A DNA stretch of 64,000 bases from Coffea arabica (GCF_036785885.1 NC_092330.1:3258525-3322524); one strand, 5' to 3'; positions 23,254 through 35,437 are shown, counted from the first letter of the stretch. Notes: generated by a model not told the origin, from the letters alone. A program made the numbers and translations.

Positions 23254-24420
23254 AGCTTGCGAAAAGGGAGATGCTGCTGCAGACAGACGACGGAGATGCT
23301 TTTGCTTAGAACAGTGGTTATGAGGTAAACAATGGGAAGGGAGAAGCTCGTTCTATTTTCTTTTTTGAGAACGATTCTATGCAGAACATTTCTTACGGGG
23401 GACTATGCTTCTGCACGAAGCTGCAGTAATGCAGCGATATAGATGGTCTTATATATATAGGAATAGCAGACAAAAGATGATGATATCAGGAGCGAAAAAG
23501 AAACATAACGAAAAAGATTCCCAAGTGCTGCAATACCTGTACCTTGACAGATGTTCATAGATGGAAGATTGAATGCAGCAGAAGAAGAAAGACAGTTTCT
23601 GGAAAGGAAATTTGAAGGCGCTGAATTGAGAGAGCTAAGGGGCTGAAAGTTTAAGGTCTTAACAGCGTTAGAGGTGATACGGGCATTTTCATTAAGAGCA
23701 TCTGGAGTTTGTTGATTCTGGTTGGAGCTTGTAACAATGCTATCTGAAGGGTGATCCAATGTTTCAGACAGGGAATTTCTATGGCTCGGGTCAGAAAGAT
23801 GAACAGTAGTTGAAAGATGAGGAGAGAAAGAGGCTTGCTCTTTCATCTTTGTAGCAATACAAGCCGACTGATGTTGCCTAAGGCGAACTGTGCCATCCAG
23901 GAGAATTGCTGCAAAGTGAACAAATAGATGGCCTAACTTGTATCAGAGAAGTGCAGAGAGAACGAAGGCTGGAAAAGATGCCAACATGGGGAAAACAATT
24001 AAAGAGCTAAATGGCTCAGGGGCAGACAGCTAGTCTAGGACCACGGAATTTATACCTTCTGGAATGAAATTACACTGTACTAAATGCGGGACAACAGAAG
24101 AGGAAGCAGCTCCACTGGATAGGCACAGTGAGGCAGGTATAGCGGTAGACATATAGTTCAACGATTCTTCAGGCGCAGCAGGATGATGATCAACAATCTG
24201 ATTGTGACCACCTACTAGCTCGTCATTACAAGCAAGAGCAAAATCAGAGAAACAAACACCAGTTTCAACATGTCCGAACGGGACCCTACGAAGATAAGAG
24301 CGCGATGGTTTCTCCTTTTTCTTAAGAAGCCTGGCCTCACGCCTCCGACGTGAAAGGGCAGCCTTATCATCGGAAGACATTTTCGCGTAACGCTTGCGGC
24401 GCAAAGCATTTCTATCCATC
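23254..24420 (-). pseudogene. Helitron Rep-helicase gene, N-terminal exon region
   Basis: From 24420 the minus strand encodes MDRNALRRKRYAKMSSDDK and then SRRRREARLLKKKEK, a strongly basic segment like the N terminus of Helitron-type proteins. It continues through SFSDFALACND-type text to about 24030. A second segment (about 23880-23400) is rich in Ser and Asn (HLSTTVHLSDPSHRNSLSE). Just before the CACTA insertion, a possible acceptor CTGTCTGCAG leads to AASPFSQAT, which would join the exon at 19519 in frame if the transposon were absent. Exon limits are inferred. Confidence 0.5.
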
Positions 24421-24722
24421 TCACTAAAAGAGCTAAGAAGGAACAGCCCGAATATAATGAATTTGTGGGAATCGACAGTAAGTATAAAAGAACATAGCAG
24501 AATCCAAACTAAAGAAGACGACAAACGTGTGTTGTTCTAAAGAAGAGAATATAAAAAATTATATAATAAAGCGATGATAACATGCATGGACCACAGCTAC
24601 ACTGCAATAATGTAGCGAGGGAAAGCAATAAAGCAAGCATGCATATTGTAAAGAAGGCATGCATGTTAGAGAAAAGGCGTAAAGTGTGAAATGACCAGGA
24701 AGGGGGGAAAAACAGCCATATA
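24395..24722. repeat. Direct repeat, unit 1 (Helitron N-terminal exon and upstream)
   Basis: This segment, holding the first codons of the basic N-terminal exon and its upstream DNA, is repeated at about 25110-25465. Shared text includes CTCACTAAAA.AGCTA.GAAGGAACAG, AACATGCATGGA.. and GCAAGCATGCATATTGT.AAGAAGGCATGCATG. Confidence 0.8.
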
Positions 24723-25109
24723 CACAGGCTGACGTAATACACTATTAAATAACACATCTTTATATCCTGAAGCTAATCTTCAGGATCTATTCCCTAGAAG
24801 AAAATGGTCAGTTGGAACCCCATATTTTTTACTCCATTGCAGGGCTCACTGTGAAGTTTATGATAGCAAAGGAGAGAATACCAATTAGCAAAGATAGGTG
24901 GTATTCCGCTGAGGTGAATGAGTCATAAATGCCCAAGATAGCAAATGTACAGATAAGTTCGACTAAAGGGCCCCTTTCTTTTTTGCGACCGAGGCTATTT
25001 AAATCGAAGCTACAAGAAAAATTCAAGATTTACAGATTGGGTTCTGAGAAAGAAATTAGAGGCATCTCTAATTGGGCAAATATCACTACAAGACATGTCC
25101 ACGTAATGC

Positions 25110-25465
25110 ATTCGTCGCAGCGCATTTCTAGCCATCTCACTAAAACAGCTATGAAGGAACAGTCCAAGAGCTAAGAAGGAACAGTCCAAATATAATGGAT
25201 TTGCCGGAACTGACAGTAAGTACAAAAAAACATAGCAGGATCCAAATTAAAGAAGACAAGAAACGCACGTTGTTGTAAAGAACAGAATCTAAAAAACTAT
25301 ATAACGAAACGACGATAACATGCATGGATAGCATCTACACTGCAAGAATGTAGCAAGGGAAAGCAATAGAGCAAGCATGCATATTGTGAAGAAGGCATGC
25401 ATGTTGGGGAAAAGGTGTAAAGCGTGAAATGACCAGGAAGGCGAAAAAACAGCGACCAACCGATA
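25110..25465. repeat. Direct repeat, unit 2 (decayed copy)
   Basis: An imperfect copy of 24395-24722 in the same orientation, about 720 bases away. On the minus strand it encodes MARNALRRMHYVDMS, matching MDRNALRRKRYAKMS of unit 1, but the frame then degenerates. It also contains a small internal repeat of AGCTAAGAAGGAACAGTCCAA. Confidence 0.8.
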
Positions 25466-26640
25466 CAGGCACAAAGAAACAAGCATCTAACCTGCAAGGG
25501 AATTTCTGCCAGAACACATAAGAGAAGATGAGCTCCATAGCAGGCTCCACGCAAGGACAAAAATGCGGCCAAATTCGACAAACAAGTACATCAAAATAAA
25601 GCTGTAAAAGAAAAAACGACGCCCACAGTAACATGAGATGCTAGAAAGGAAGGAAAAAGGCAGGAAAGGTTTTCTTTGAAAAAAATGAGCTCACCACCAA
25701 AGCAAAGGCATATATCGACCAGCATTTATTAGCAGGGGAAGGGGGGAAAAAAGAACAAAGTTAGTGGGAAAAATGGGCCAAGCTTGCACAGTTCATAAGC
25801 AGCAATAGCAAAAAAGCATATAGACCGATAAATGAATGACTTACCGAGACAATGTTGCTGGAGCAGGCGAATAGAAACGAAAGGCTCAAAAGAACAGACC
25901 AACAAGCAAAGGAAGGAAAGCCAAACCAAGTTTATAACTGAAACAATAGAATGGAGGAGGGAAAATGGTAACTGAAAGCGTAAAGCAACTACAAAGCATG
26001 ATAACATCTGAAAAATCCAGAATACAAAGAATGGAGCGGTTCAATGGCGGTACGGAGAAGGACATTGGAAAATATCAGAGTCAAAGAAGAGAGGCCTGTC
26101 TGAAAATCTGCATAGTGGCTAAGCATTCTTTTGACATATATAACCCAACAACAACAAAACTAAGTCAACTCACAAAAAAAGAATATAAATAAACATGTAA
26201 ATCAAGGGTAAATAGGTAATTCACGAGCTGTCACATTGACTGATGAATACCAAAAATCTGACATTAGGTAAAAGTGAAAGGGAAGTTAATCTCACAAAAG
26301 ACCTGACATTAGGTAAAATTGAAAGGAAAATTGCATCATTATCATCAGCAGAAGGCAAACATTATTATTTATTATTATTTATCACCACTATCGGTCCATT
26401 ATTATTTATCACCACTATCGGTCCATTGCTCGGTTCCATGCAAGCGGCAAAATTTTTTTTATAGGCAGAAGTCCATTTTTTTGGCTCCATACAAGCAGTC
26501 AAAACACAACCCATTCATTCAAAACGCAGCCAACACCGCAAAGCAAGCATTGAGCACGTGGAGGAGGAGGATGACAACATTTCCACCCATCACAAAGCGA
26601 CACATCAGCACCACACAGACGATTTGGCAACTTTCCTAAG
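25466..26640. other. Helitron 5' leader region, no gene
   Basis: Lies between the Helitron 5' end and its first coding exon and probably contains the promoter. Two short tandem repeats were seen: CTGACATTAGGTAAAA.TGAAAGG twice (about 26258-26335) and ATTATTTATCACCACTATCGGTCC twice (about 26373-26427). No exon was recognised. Confidence 0.4.
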
Positions 26641-26662
26641 CACTTAGTCTATATATGGTTGA
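26641..26662 (-). repeat. Helitron 5' terminus (A|TC)
   Basis: On the minus strand the element starts TCAACCATATATAGAC with A as the flanking base. The position is supported because removing 1602-26662 leaves gag open across the join. Plant Helitrons begin with TC. Confidence 0.8.
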
Positions 26663-27120
26663 TAATTTCTCCAAGAGACATACTTGACATGGATGATGGT
26701 TGTTATTATTGATATTGATATTGAAAACATGTTGGTCCTGATACATAATTATAGTTGGAGTTATCCTACCATCCTTGATTATACCCGTTTGAATAAGGGT
26801 CATGCCACGCTTGAGATAGGAATAAAAAATCTCTAAAAGTATTGATTGGAGCACTCAGATCATCTTGAAATATGGGGCACATGTTGGTTGAATGATCCGA
26901 GACATAACAAATTTCACAGGTTGCAATAATCAATTTTTCTATATAAGAAGTTAGTGTATCTAAAAGTTGATCATTAGGAAAAACACAAATCTCATTACCC
27001 CCATAGGAATAAAATCCAGTTTATTACCAAAATACTGAATGTTAGCAGCCATAAACTAATAAAAATAATAATAAGAGAAAAATAAAAAAATCAAGATAAA
27101 TTAAAAAAACAAATAAACCA
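26663..27120 (-). pseudogene. Ty3-gypsy gag remnant, part 5' of the Helitron
   Basis: Minus-strand gag text: a perfect CX2CX4HX4C zinc knuckle, CEICYVSDHSTNMC (about 26878-26919), then SAPINTFRDF, and finally SSMSLGEI at the Helitron junction. Several stops (for example after YNQGW) show decay. The other half of the gene is at 930-1601. Confidence 0.65.
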
Positions 27121-27124
27121 ACGT

Positions 27125-27150
27125 CAATCCTCGATAACGGCGCAAAAAAT
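27125..27150 (-). other. Primer binding site of the gypsy element
   Basis: Minus-strand TGCGCCGTTATCGAGGA next to the LTR resembles TGGCGCCGTTGCCGGGGA, the primer site common in plant Athila/Tat-type gypsy elements, with a few changes. Confidence 0.6.
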
Positions 27151-28485
27151 TGACAAGTGTCGAGCCTGTGTAATAATAAAAAACATACTTAAGAAAAATA
27201 AAAATTTGCGTATAGTGGTGAGTAGGGTTGTCTCTACATGGATTGGAAAAAATTTGTTTCTTTCCAAGCAAAGCCAATTAGGGGGTTTTAAAGAATTAAA
27301 ATTAAAACAAAACACTTAACGAAAATAAAAATAATTAAACAAAAATAAATTAAATTTAACTCAAGGATTAACAAGTTCTAACCAAAGAAATAACTCCGGA
27401 AGTGGTTCATACAACTGCTCATCGATGCAATGATTATTTCATCTACTCATTAATAAACAGGTTATAATTGCCTAACAAGAGATGACAACTAGTTTTTTCT
27501 TACTGTCTCGATAGTTAAGATACGCCCATTAACTACTTTTCCAACCAAAAAATTACCTTGGTAAGCTCGTGGAATTTAATTTCTTGATTATATTAGCAAT
27601 TAGAAAAACCCTATTCTAATCAATAAATAAACTATTAGGGTTAATTTAAATTGGATCATATGCCTCCCTAACATGAAACCAATCACATTAGTCGCCACTA
27701 ATTTAAGACAATTAAACAATTACAGATTTAACTATCTTAACTGGTATTAGTTTGTTAAGTTGAATTAAATATCAGACCCTTGATATTCAAACAACAAAAT
27801 GCCCATGAGAAATTAAACCAGCAAACATACGAATACTAACAAATAAAAGAGATTAATAAAATAATTAGATCTCACAGTTATAGATGAATCAAATTCTTTG
27901 TTATTTCTCAACTAAAAGACAGAAATTTAGTTGCAAATCATCGGGAAAGAGTCACACAAATTCATCGAACGGATTTGCATAGTCTAACCGTGAAGAAAAA
28001 CAAAAGAAAGAAGAGAACCATGCGGCTCCTGTCTTTTTCTGCAAAAGAGTCATGACTCCCTTCTCCCAATTATTTCTTGTTTCGGAAGTAGTAATCAATC
28101 GGAATGTCGGCTTTTTCCTCCTCCAGTTTCCCACTTGATATCTACTATTAATAAAACGTACTTTTTAAATAAATGAAAGAAACTATAAAATATAATATCC
28201 CATGTTTCCTAATTGATTTCTATAATTAAAAATAATTTCCAAATATTCCACCAAAGGCTTTTCGGTATTTGACTCGAATTAAGAAGCCTCTGCATGCAAA
28301 TTCCGAATCATCTGGACTCGATGGCAATTGTTGAAAAATCACCTTTTTTATCACTTTTTTGCTCAAGTTCCCTACAATCAATACCAAATATCAAATATAA
28401 GTAGAATCCGACAATTAAAACAATATTTGGCTAAAAATCAAAGGAGAAAATAATCATAAATTTAGCAACAAATTGCATCCTATCA
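27151..28485 (-). repeat. 5' LTR of the Ty3-gypsy element (1335 bp)
   Basis: On the minus strand it begins TGATAGGATGC at 28485 and ends TTGTCA at 27151, next to the primer site. The second LTR lies outside the window or is lost, so the boundary at 28485 rests on the TG end alone. Confidence 0.6.
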
Positions 28486-29876
28486 GCATATAAAAGTAGA
28501 AATCATACTTCCTAATGTAGGCTAGATGTTTATGGAGATTCATAAATAAATTAGGAAATTTCTTACTTCCCATTTGATTTATAGAAGCGATTTACTTGAT
28601 AGTAGCATGTAAAATTGGAAATAATTTATTTTGAAATTTCATAACAATTAGGAAACTTAATAGTTCCATACCACCATCCCCATCAACCTTTATAGCCAAT
28701 AACGTCAATCTCTTCGGAACAAATCTTGCTCAATGTGCCACTAAAATCCCTCCTCCGCAATCCATCACCAAGTAATGGCTCTCAAATCATCTTCAACAGC
28801 TGTGCCTTCCTCCGTCTCCAATTGGGGTTTCGAAGCTTAATTCGAATATTGGGTTTGATCCTTTAATATCAGATTAGAAGATGAATCGAAAATCCAACCT
28901 GAAAGTATGACAAACACTTTCAGATCCTCATGTCATTTGCAGTCCTCATGTCATTTGAAAGTACTTTAGGATTCAGAAGTTCATAGTAAGCTGGAATGAT
29001 TGAAAAAACTGAGGGAACCTGCTGAATTAATCTGGTAAAAAATGTTCCTCGAAATAGCAAACTGAGAGCCTTATATTCCAAGTACAGCATAGAATCCAAA
29101 GCTCATGCATTGCTTCATTTCTAGAATTAATCCTACTTACTCTCAGCTATTTCCTAGAAAATCAGAAATCAGTCATTGCCTCATTTACTTAGATGGCAAA
29201 TCAACAAAAATATGTCTATGAAATCCTACTAGCTTTTAGCTATGGAAACTATATCTGCCCAGAATTTCTTCAATACAGCTTATTATGGTTCAAAATCTTT
29301 AAGGACGTTCTCAAACTCTTGTATTTCTACAGTCTTTTTGAAGATGGCTGAAACCAGTGCTGGCAAGTGGCAACAACACTCACCATGCAAAAGTATGGGT
29401 AGTTAGAATATCTTGAAATGAATTGTTGAAAAATGTATTCTAAATCTTCGTAGAGAACAATCGACCAGCTCAACAAGTTCTTCACTAGACTGGAACTAAA
29501 ACTTGAGTCATACCACAAACTAGGCAGTTCTAATTAAATTACAGCACAATGTTTCAGTCCCGGAATTAAGTTAGAGTGTCAGTATTAGGGAGCTCTCAAA
29601 TCTCAACCTTCTAACAAATTCAGAAGCTCAAGGATGATCTTCACTTTTGATCCTTTTGAAGACAGAGAGGTTGGTTATTCTGGTTGGCTACGCATAATAT
29701 ATCGAACCGTTGATGCAAAGTTCGTCCAAACTATTAACTGCAGATAGATGAATATCCTCCTAATCTGGTGATACAAGTAGAAATCCATCACCGATATTGT
29801 AGCTGAATTAATACAGACGTGTGCAAACATACACATTCAGATTCTCTTTCTGCTAAAGTCTGAACAAGAACAAACA
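28486..29876. other. Intergenic, no gene recognised
   Basis: AT-rich sequence without a convincing reading frame or repeat. Positions 28700-28860 have a leader-like look (CCTCCGCAATCC.., CTCTCAAATCATC) but no gene follows. Confidence 0.4.
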
Positions 29877-29881
29877 ATAGG
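29877..29881 (+). repeat. Target site duplication ATAGG, copia-3 left
   Basis: ATAGG precedes TGTTGAC and recurs at 35433-35437 after CCAACA. Confidence 0.9.
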
Positions 29882-30555
29882 TGTTGACTTTTGTGGCAGT
29901 AATTCAAACCCACAATTGTTGACAAATTTTGGCAAAAATTTAATCCCACATCGGTGGCTTAGCTTTTAAAGAGAGGTACTTGTTAGCTATAAATAATCAC
30001 TTCCTCTCCTCAATTCAATTGTACCAAAGACAAAAGAATTACACCAAAAAGGATTTTATAATTCTTTTGAAATTCTTTCTTCTCCTAAATTATAAGAGCA
30101 GGCTGCTTGAGTGGTGCTCGGAGATTAGACAAAATTTGTCGAACTCCGTTATCAATTTTTCGGGTGCGCTCTTTCCTTATCTCTTTCATTTATTCCGCAT
30201 TTATTTAGTAGTTTCTTTTCTATTGTAGTATAGTATTCAATATATTTGTCTACTTTTGTCAGGTTTATTTGTAGTATTTTATACGGTTCATTTTGGTGTA
30301 TTTTCTTATTCGTGTGTACGTATTATTTATATATACACGGATCTAGTTGTGATAATACACCGTGCACGTAAATTCTATTTAGGAGACTAGGTTTTAAGTG
30401 AGACCGCATGTGACCCCTCCAGCCTTTCCTAGAAATTTACTTGGAATGGTAATTCTGTCTAAGGAGATTATTTTGACGATTTTTCCTGAGAATTACTGAA
30501 TCGGTTTAATCACTAGTTGTATTTTTTGAGTGAAAAATTACTCGGTTCTCCAATA
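29882..30555 (+). repeat. 5' LTR of copia-3 (674 bp)
   Basis: Begins TGTTGACTTTTGTGG and ends CTCCAATA, where the 3' copy ends CTCCAACA. A TATAAATAATC box lies near 29989. The copia primer site TGGCATCAGAGCC (30558-30570, one base off the usual TGGTATCAGAGCC) follows. Confidence 0.9.
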
Positions 30556-30632
30556 AGTGGCATCAGAGCCAAAGGTTCGTCCTTTGGTTTGTTTGTAGTT
30601 TGTTATATTGAATACTATCATTTGAGTCTGTA

Positions 30633-33600
30633 ATGGCATCTGACAATTCCACATCAAGAATTACATTTGGGGCATCGGCTTCCTCGTCTACATGGTCGAG
30701 AACTCCAATGTCAAGTTCGAAGCTGGCGGTGGAGATATTTGACGGTACTGGCCATTTTAGCATGTGGCAAGGCGAAGTCATAGACTGCCTTTTTCAATAG
30801 GGTCTTGACATTGCCATTGAAGAAAAGAAATCAGATGACATAGAAGAGAAGGAGTGGAGTATCATAAATCGGTTGGTATGCGGAACTATTCGATCGTGTT
30901 TGTTCAGAGAGAAAAAATATGCTTTCAAGAACGAGACTTCTGAATGAAAATTGTGGAGGGCATTGGATGAGAAATTTCTGAAAAAGAGTGGTCAGAATAA
31001 ACTCCTAATGAAGAAAAGATTGTTTCGATTTGATTACCAACCAGGTACTACTATAAATGAACACACCACTATGTTTAATTAGTTAGTAGCAAACCTGTTA
31101 AATTTAGATGTGAAATTTAAAAATAAAAATTTGGTTTTGATGTTATCATCCCTTCCTGATGAATTTGAACATTTGAAAACTACGTTACTTCATGGGAAGG
31201 AGAATGTATCTTTGGATGCTGTATGTTCTGTTTTGTATAGTCAGGAATTGAGAAAACATGATAAAATGAAAAAGAAAGTAGCTATAACAGATGAAGCGTT
31301 AGTGGCAAGAAGTCGTCAACAAAACCAATCAAGGGGGAGAAGAGGAAGGTCCAAATTGAAAAGCAGAGTTGCCAAAGATGAGTGTGCTTTCTGTCGTGAG
31401 AAAGGGCAATGGAAGAAAAACTGTCCAAAGTTAAAAAAGAAAGAAAAAGCTCTGCAAGACGTAAATGTTGCAGAATGCAAAAGTGATGCGGAATCAAATT
31501 TCTCTTTGGCTGTATCACCTTTAACATCCCATCCAAATAAGTGGATTTTGAATTTAGCTTGTACCTACCATATGTCTCCCATGCAGGAGTGGTTCTTTGA
31601 ATTTGAAGGACTTGATGGTAGAGTTGTGTACATGGGAAATGACAATCCATGTAAAACAATTGGGATAGATTCAATCAAGCTGCATAATCATGATGGATCC
31701 ATTAGAATCTTGAAGGATGTTCCGTATGTGCTGAATTTGAAGAGGAATCTCATCTCCTTGGGACTCTTGGAGTCAAAAGGCTTGAAAGTGAAGATGCGAG
31801 ATCGAATTCTTAAAGTAATTTCGGGAGCACTTGTGATGTTGAAAGGTATGAGAAAGAATAATCTGTATTACTACCAAGGTAGTACAGTTGTTGGGACAGT
31901 AGCAGCAGCAACGTCTTCCAATAGAAAGAAGGATGCGGAGGCAACAAAGTTGTGGCACATGCGATTGGGACATGCTGGTGAAAAATCCTTGTAAAATCTT
32001 GCCAAACAAGGATTATTGAAAGGTACGAAAGTTTGTAAATTATAATTTTATGAGCATTGTGTTCTGAAAAAATAAAGAAGAGTGAAATTTGACACTGGTA
32101 TCCATAATACTAAGGGTATTTTGGATTATGTACATTCAGATGTGTGGGGACTTGCCAAGACTCCATCCCTTGGTGGCAGGTACTATTTGGTTACTTTTAT
32201 TGATGATTTTTTCAGAAAAGTTTGGGTGTTTACTATGAAAAACAAGGATGAAGTGCTAGGGATTTTTCTTAAATGGAAAACTCAGGTTGAAAACCAGACG
32301 GGAAGAAAGATCAAGGTTCTCCGAACAAACAACGGTGGAGAATACAAGAGTGATCCCTTCTAGAAGATATGCCAAGAGTGTGGCATAATTCGGCACTTTA
32401 TAGTTAGAAGAACACCGCAACAGAATGGGGTGTCAGACCATATGAACAAGACACTAGTGGAGAAAGTACGTTGCATGCTGTCTAATGCTGGGTTAGGCAG
32501 AAAGGTTTGGGCTGAGACTGTGACATACGCTCAACATCTCGTTAATCGCTTGCCATCATCTGCAATCGGTGGCAAAACTTCATTAGAGGTATGATCTAGA
32601 AAACTTACAACAGATTATGATTCTTTACGTATTTTTGGTTTTACTGCATATTATCATGTAAATGAATCAAAATTGGATCCACGTATAAAGAAGGCTCTTT
32701 TTATGGGATTTAATGCTGGAGTTAAGGAATACCGGTTGTGGTGTCTAAAAGCAAAAAAAACCATTATCAGCAGAGATGTTACCTTTGATGAATTTGCCAT
32801 GTTGAATAAGATAGCACAAGATAGGACCATTGGTACTCCGCAACAGGTAGAGTGTACGCCGAAGCAAGTGGAGTTTGAGCAAATAATGGTGAGTCCAGCA
32901 AACAGCACCATCAGTGACTCTCCCATGGCAGAAGAGGAGTCAGATGAGGAAGAGATTTCAACCCAAGAACCTCAACAGCAGCAAGAGTCAATTGCCTTCA
33001 ATAGGTCAAGACGAGAAATTCAAAAATTTGTTCGTTTTGTTGATATGGTGGCCTATGCACTTCCAGTTGGTAATGATGTTCCATCCACTTTTTCTAAAGC
33101 AGTTCGAAGTACAGAAAATGATAGATGAAAAGATATTATGGAAGAAGAGATGCAATCTCTTCAGAAGAACAAGACATGAAAATTGACACAACTACTAAAG
33201 GGCAAGAAGGCAATTGGATGCAAATGGATATTTGCAAAGAAAGAAGGATTTCCTGACAAGAATGATGTTCACTACAAGGCAATATTGGTGGCTAAAGGCT
33301 ACGCTCAGAAGGAGGGAGTTGATTATAATAAGGTATTTTCTCTAGTTGTTAAACATTCATCTATTAAAATTTTATTGGCATTGGTAGCGCAGTTGAATTT
33401 GGAGCTAACTCAACTTGATGCGAAGACCGCATTCCTTCATGGTGACATGAAGGAGGAAATCTATATATCTCAGCCAGATGGATTTAAAGTTGATGGTAAA
33501 GAGAATTGGGTTTGTAAGCTGAGCAAATCGTTGTACGGATTGAAACAATCACCGAGACAATGGTACAAATGATTTGACCAGTTTATGATGGACCAGAAGT

Positions 33601-34651
33601 ACAAAAGAAGCAAATACGATCATTGTGTGTATTTGCACAAGCTACGAGATGAGTCCTACATCTACTTACTCTTATATGTTGATGATATGCTAAAAGCGTC
33701 AAAGATCCAAGATGAAATTGACAAAATGAAGGATCAGTTGAGTAAAGAGTTCGAGATGAAGGATTTGGGAGAAACTAAGAAGATTCTCGGCATAGAGATA
33801 AGTAGGAATAGAACAAGAGGCAAGCTTTGTCTGACACAGAAGCAGTATTTGAACAAGATACTACAACGTTTTGGTATGAATGAAAATTCAAAACCTGTAA
33901 GTACTCCGCTTGCTCCTCATTTGAAATTTAACAGTCTATTATCTCCAAAGACGGATGAAGAGCGAGCATACATGGCGAAAGTCCCGTATGCTAATGCAGC
34001 TGTTAGCTTGATGTATGCAATGGTGTGTACGAGACCCGGCATTTCACAAGCAGTTGGTGTTGTAAGCAGGTTTATGCATGATCCGGGCAAGGGTCATTGG
34101 CAATTTGTGAAATGGATTCTACGGTATATTCAAAATACCGTAAATGTTGGATTAGTATTTGAGCAGAATAAATCACTTGGTTAATGTAGAGTTAGATATT
34201 GTGATTCTGACTTTACATGTGATTTGGATAAGCGACGTTCTACAACTGGTTACTTGTTCATGTTTGCTAAGGCGCCAATTAGTTGAAAGTCTACTTTGCA
34301 GTTAACGGTGACTTTGTCTACAATGGAGACAGAGTATATGGCGATTACAGAAGCTATGAAGGAGGCAATTTGACTTCAAGAATTGCTTGAAAACTTAGGA
34401 GTTGGTCAAAACACATTGACGTGTTTTGTGACAGTCAGAGTGCTATTCACTTAGCAAAGAACCAGGTCTTGCACACAAGAACGAAGCACATTGATGTTCG
34501 CTATCACTTTGTGCGGAAAATTCTCGAAGAAGAGGAGATTTTTCTCCAAAAGATTCGGACTATGGAGAATCCTGCAGATATGCTGACCAAGGTGGTTACA
34601 AGAGTTAAGTTTGAATATTGTCTAAACTTGGTTAACATCCTGCACATTTGA
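30633..34651 (+). pseudogene. Broken copia gag-pol of copia-3
   Basis: Starts near MASDNSTSRITFGAS (30633) and continues in pieces: gag and protease 31110-31994, integrase 32082-32363 and 32673-33128, RT 33183-33572 and 33585-34184, RNase H 34421-34651, separated by stop codons and frame changes. The zinc knuckle CAFCREKGQWKKNC has Q in place of its histidine. The protease site reads LNLACTYHM where LDSGCTYHM is expected, so the catalytic Asp is gone. RT keeps YVDDM and RNase H keeps CDSQSAIH. It cannot encode a working polyprotein. Confidence 0.9.
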
Positions 34652-34741
34652 GTTGGCGCCTGATGGAAGCACCGCAAGGACCGTTTGGGTGAGAAGGTTT
34701 GTATTTTTTGTGGAACTAGAAATTATGCCAAAGTGGAGATT

Positions 34742-35432
34742 TGTTGACTTTTGTGGCAGTAATTCAAGCCCACAATTGTTGACAAATTTTGGCAAAAATT
34801 TAATCCCACATCGGTGGCTTAGCTTTGAAGAGAGGTACTTGTTAGCTATAAATAATCACTTCCTCTCCTCAATTCAATTGTACCAAAAACAAAAGAATTA
34901 CACCAAAAAAAGAATTACTCCAAAAAGGATTTTGTAATTCTTTTGAAATTCTTTCTTCTCCTAAATTATAAGAGTAGGCTGCTTGAGTGGTGTTCGGAGA
35001 TTAGGCAAAATTTGTTGAACTCCGTTATCAATTTTTCGGATGCATTCTTTCCTTATTTTTTTCATTTATTCCGCGCTTATTTAGTAGTTTCTTTTCTATT
35101 GTAGTATAGTATTCAATATATGTGTCTACATTTGTCAGGTTTATTTGTAGTGTTTTATACGGTTTATTTGGGTGTATTTTCTTATTCGTGTGTACGTATT
35201 ATTTATGTATACACGGATCTAGTTGTGATAATACACCGTACACGTAAATTCTGTCTAGGAGATTGGGTTTTAAGTGGGACCGCTTGTGACCCTTCCACCC
35301 TTTTCTGAGAATTTACTTTGAATGATAATTCTGTCTAAGGAGATTGTTTCAACGATCTTTTTTGAAAATTACTGAATCGGTTTAATCACTAGTTGTATTT
35401 TTTGAGTGAAAAATTACCCAATTTCTCCAACA
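34742..35432 (+). repeat. 3' LTR of copia-3 (691 bp)
   Basis: Seventeen bases longer than the 5' LTR because of a local duplication around AGAATTACACCAAAA (about 34896-34930). ATAGG follows at 35433. Confidence 0.9.
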
Positions 35433-35437
35433 ATAGG

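Larger units (their letters stand above)
1602..26662 (-). mobile_element. Autonomous-type Helitron, 25 kb with nested insertions
   Basis: The element runs on the minus strand. Its 5' end is A|TC at 26663/26662-26661. Its 3' end is a 9-bp-stem hairpin (1613-1634) followed 7 nt later by CTAG (1602-1605) and a target T. Removing it joins the flanks at an A/T dinucleotide and leaves one open gag frame across the junction, which independently supports both ends. In element order it holds a basic N-terminal exon (about 24420), Rep and helicase (to 14453), an RPA70-like gene (14318-11843), a two-B3-domain gene (5732-4630) and a second RPA70-like gene (3843-1805). Subtracting the copia (5908-11260) and CACTA (19520-23253) insertions with one TSD each leaves about 16 kb. 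Helitrons are rolling-circle transposons that insert between A and T without target duplication; plant copies are known to carry RPA-like genes. This copy is probably immobile because its Rep gene is broken. Confidence 0.85.
29882..35432 (+). mobile_element. Degenerate Ty1-copia retrotransposon (copia-3)
   Basis: The structure is complete (LTRs, primer site, internal region, purine tract AAAGTGGAGAT before 34742, TSD) but the coding region is broken. The LTRs differ at a few per cent of sites plus a 17-base length difference, so it is clearly older than copia-1. It belongs to a different copia family from copia-1 and copia-2, with different LTRs and a diverged polyprotein. Confidence 0.92.

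Noticed and set aside
25289..26007. Hydrophobic, membrane-like frames on the minus strand
   Set aside because: They overlap each other in several frames within repeat and leader DNA of the Helitron and have no partner or domain.
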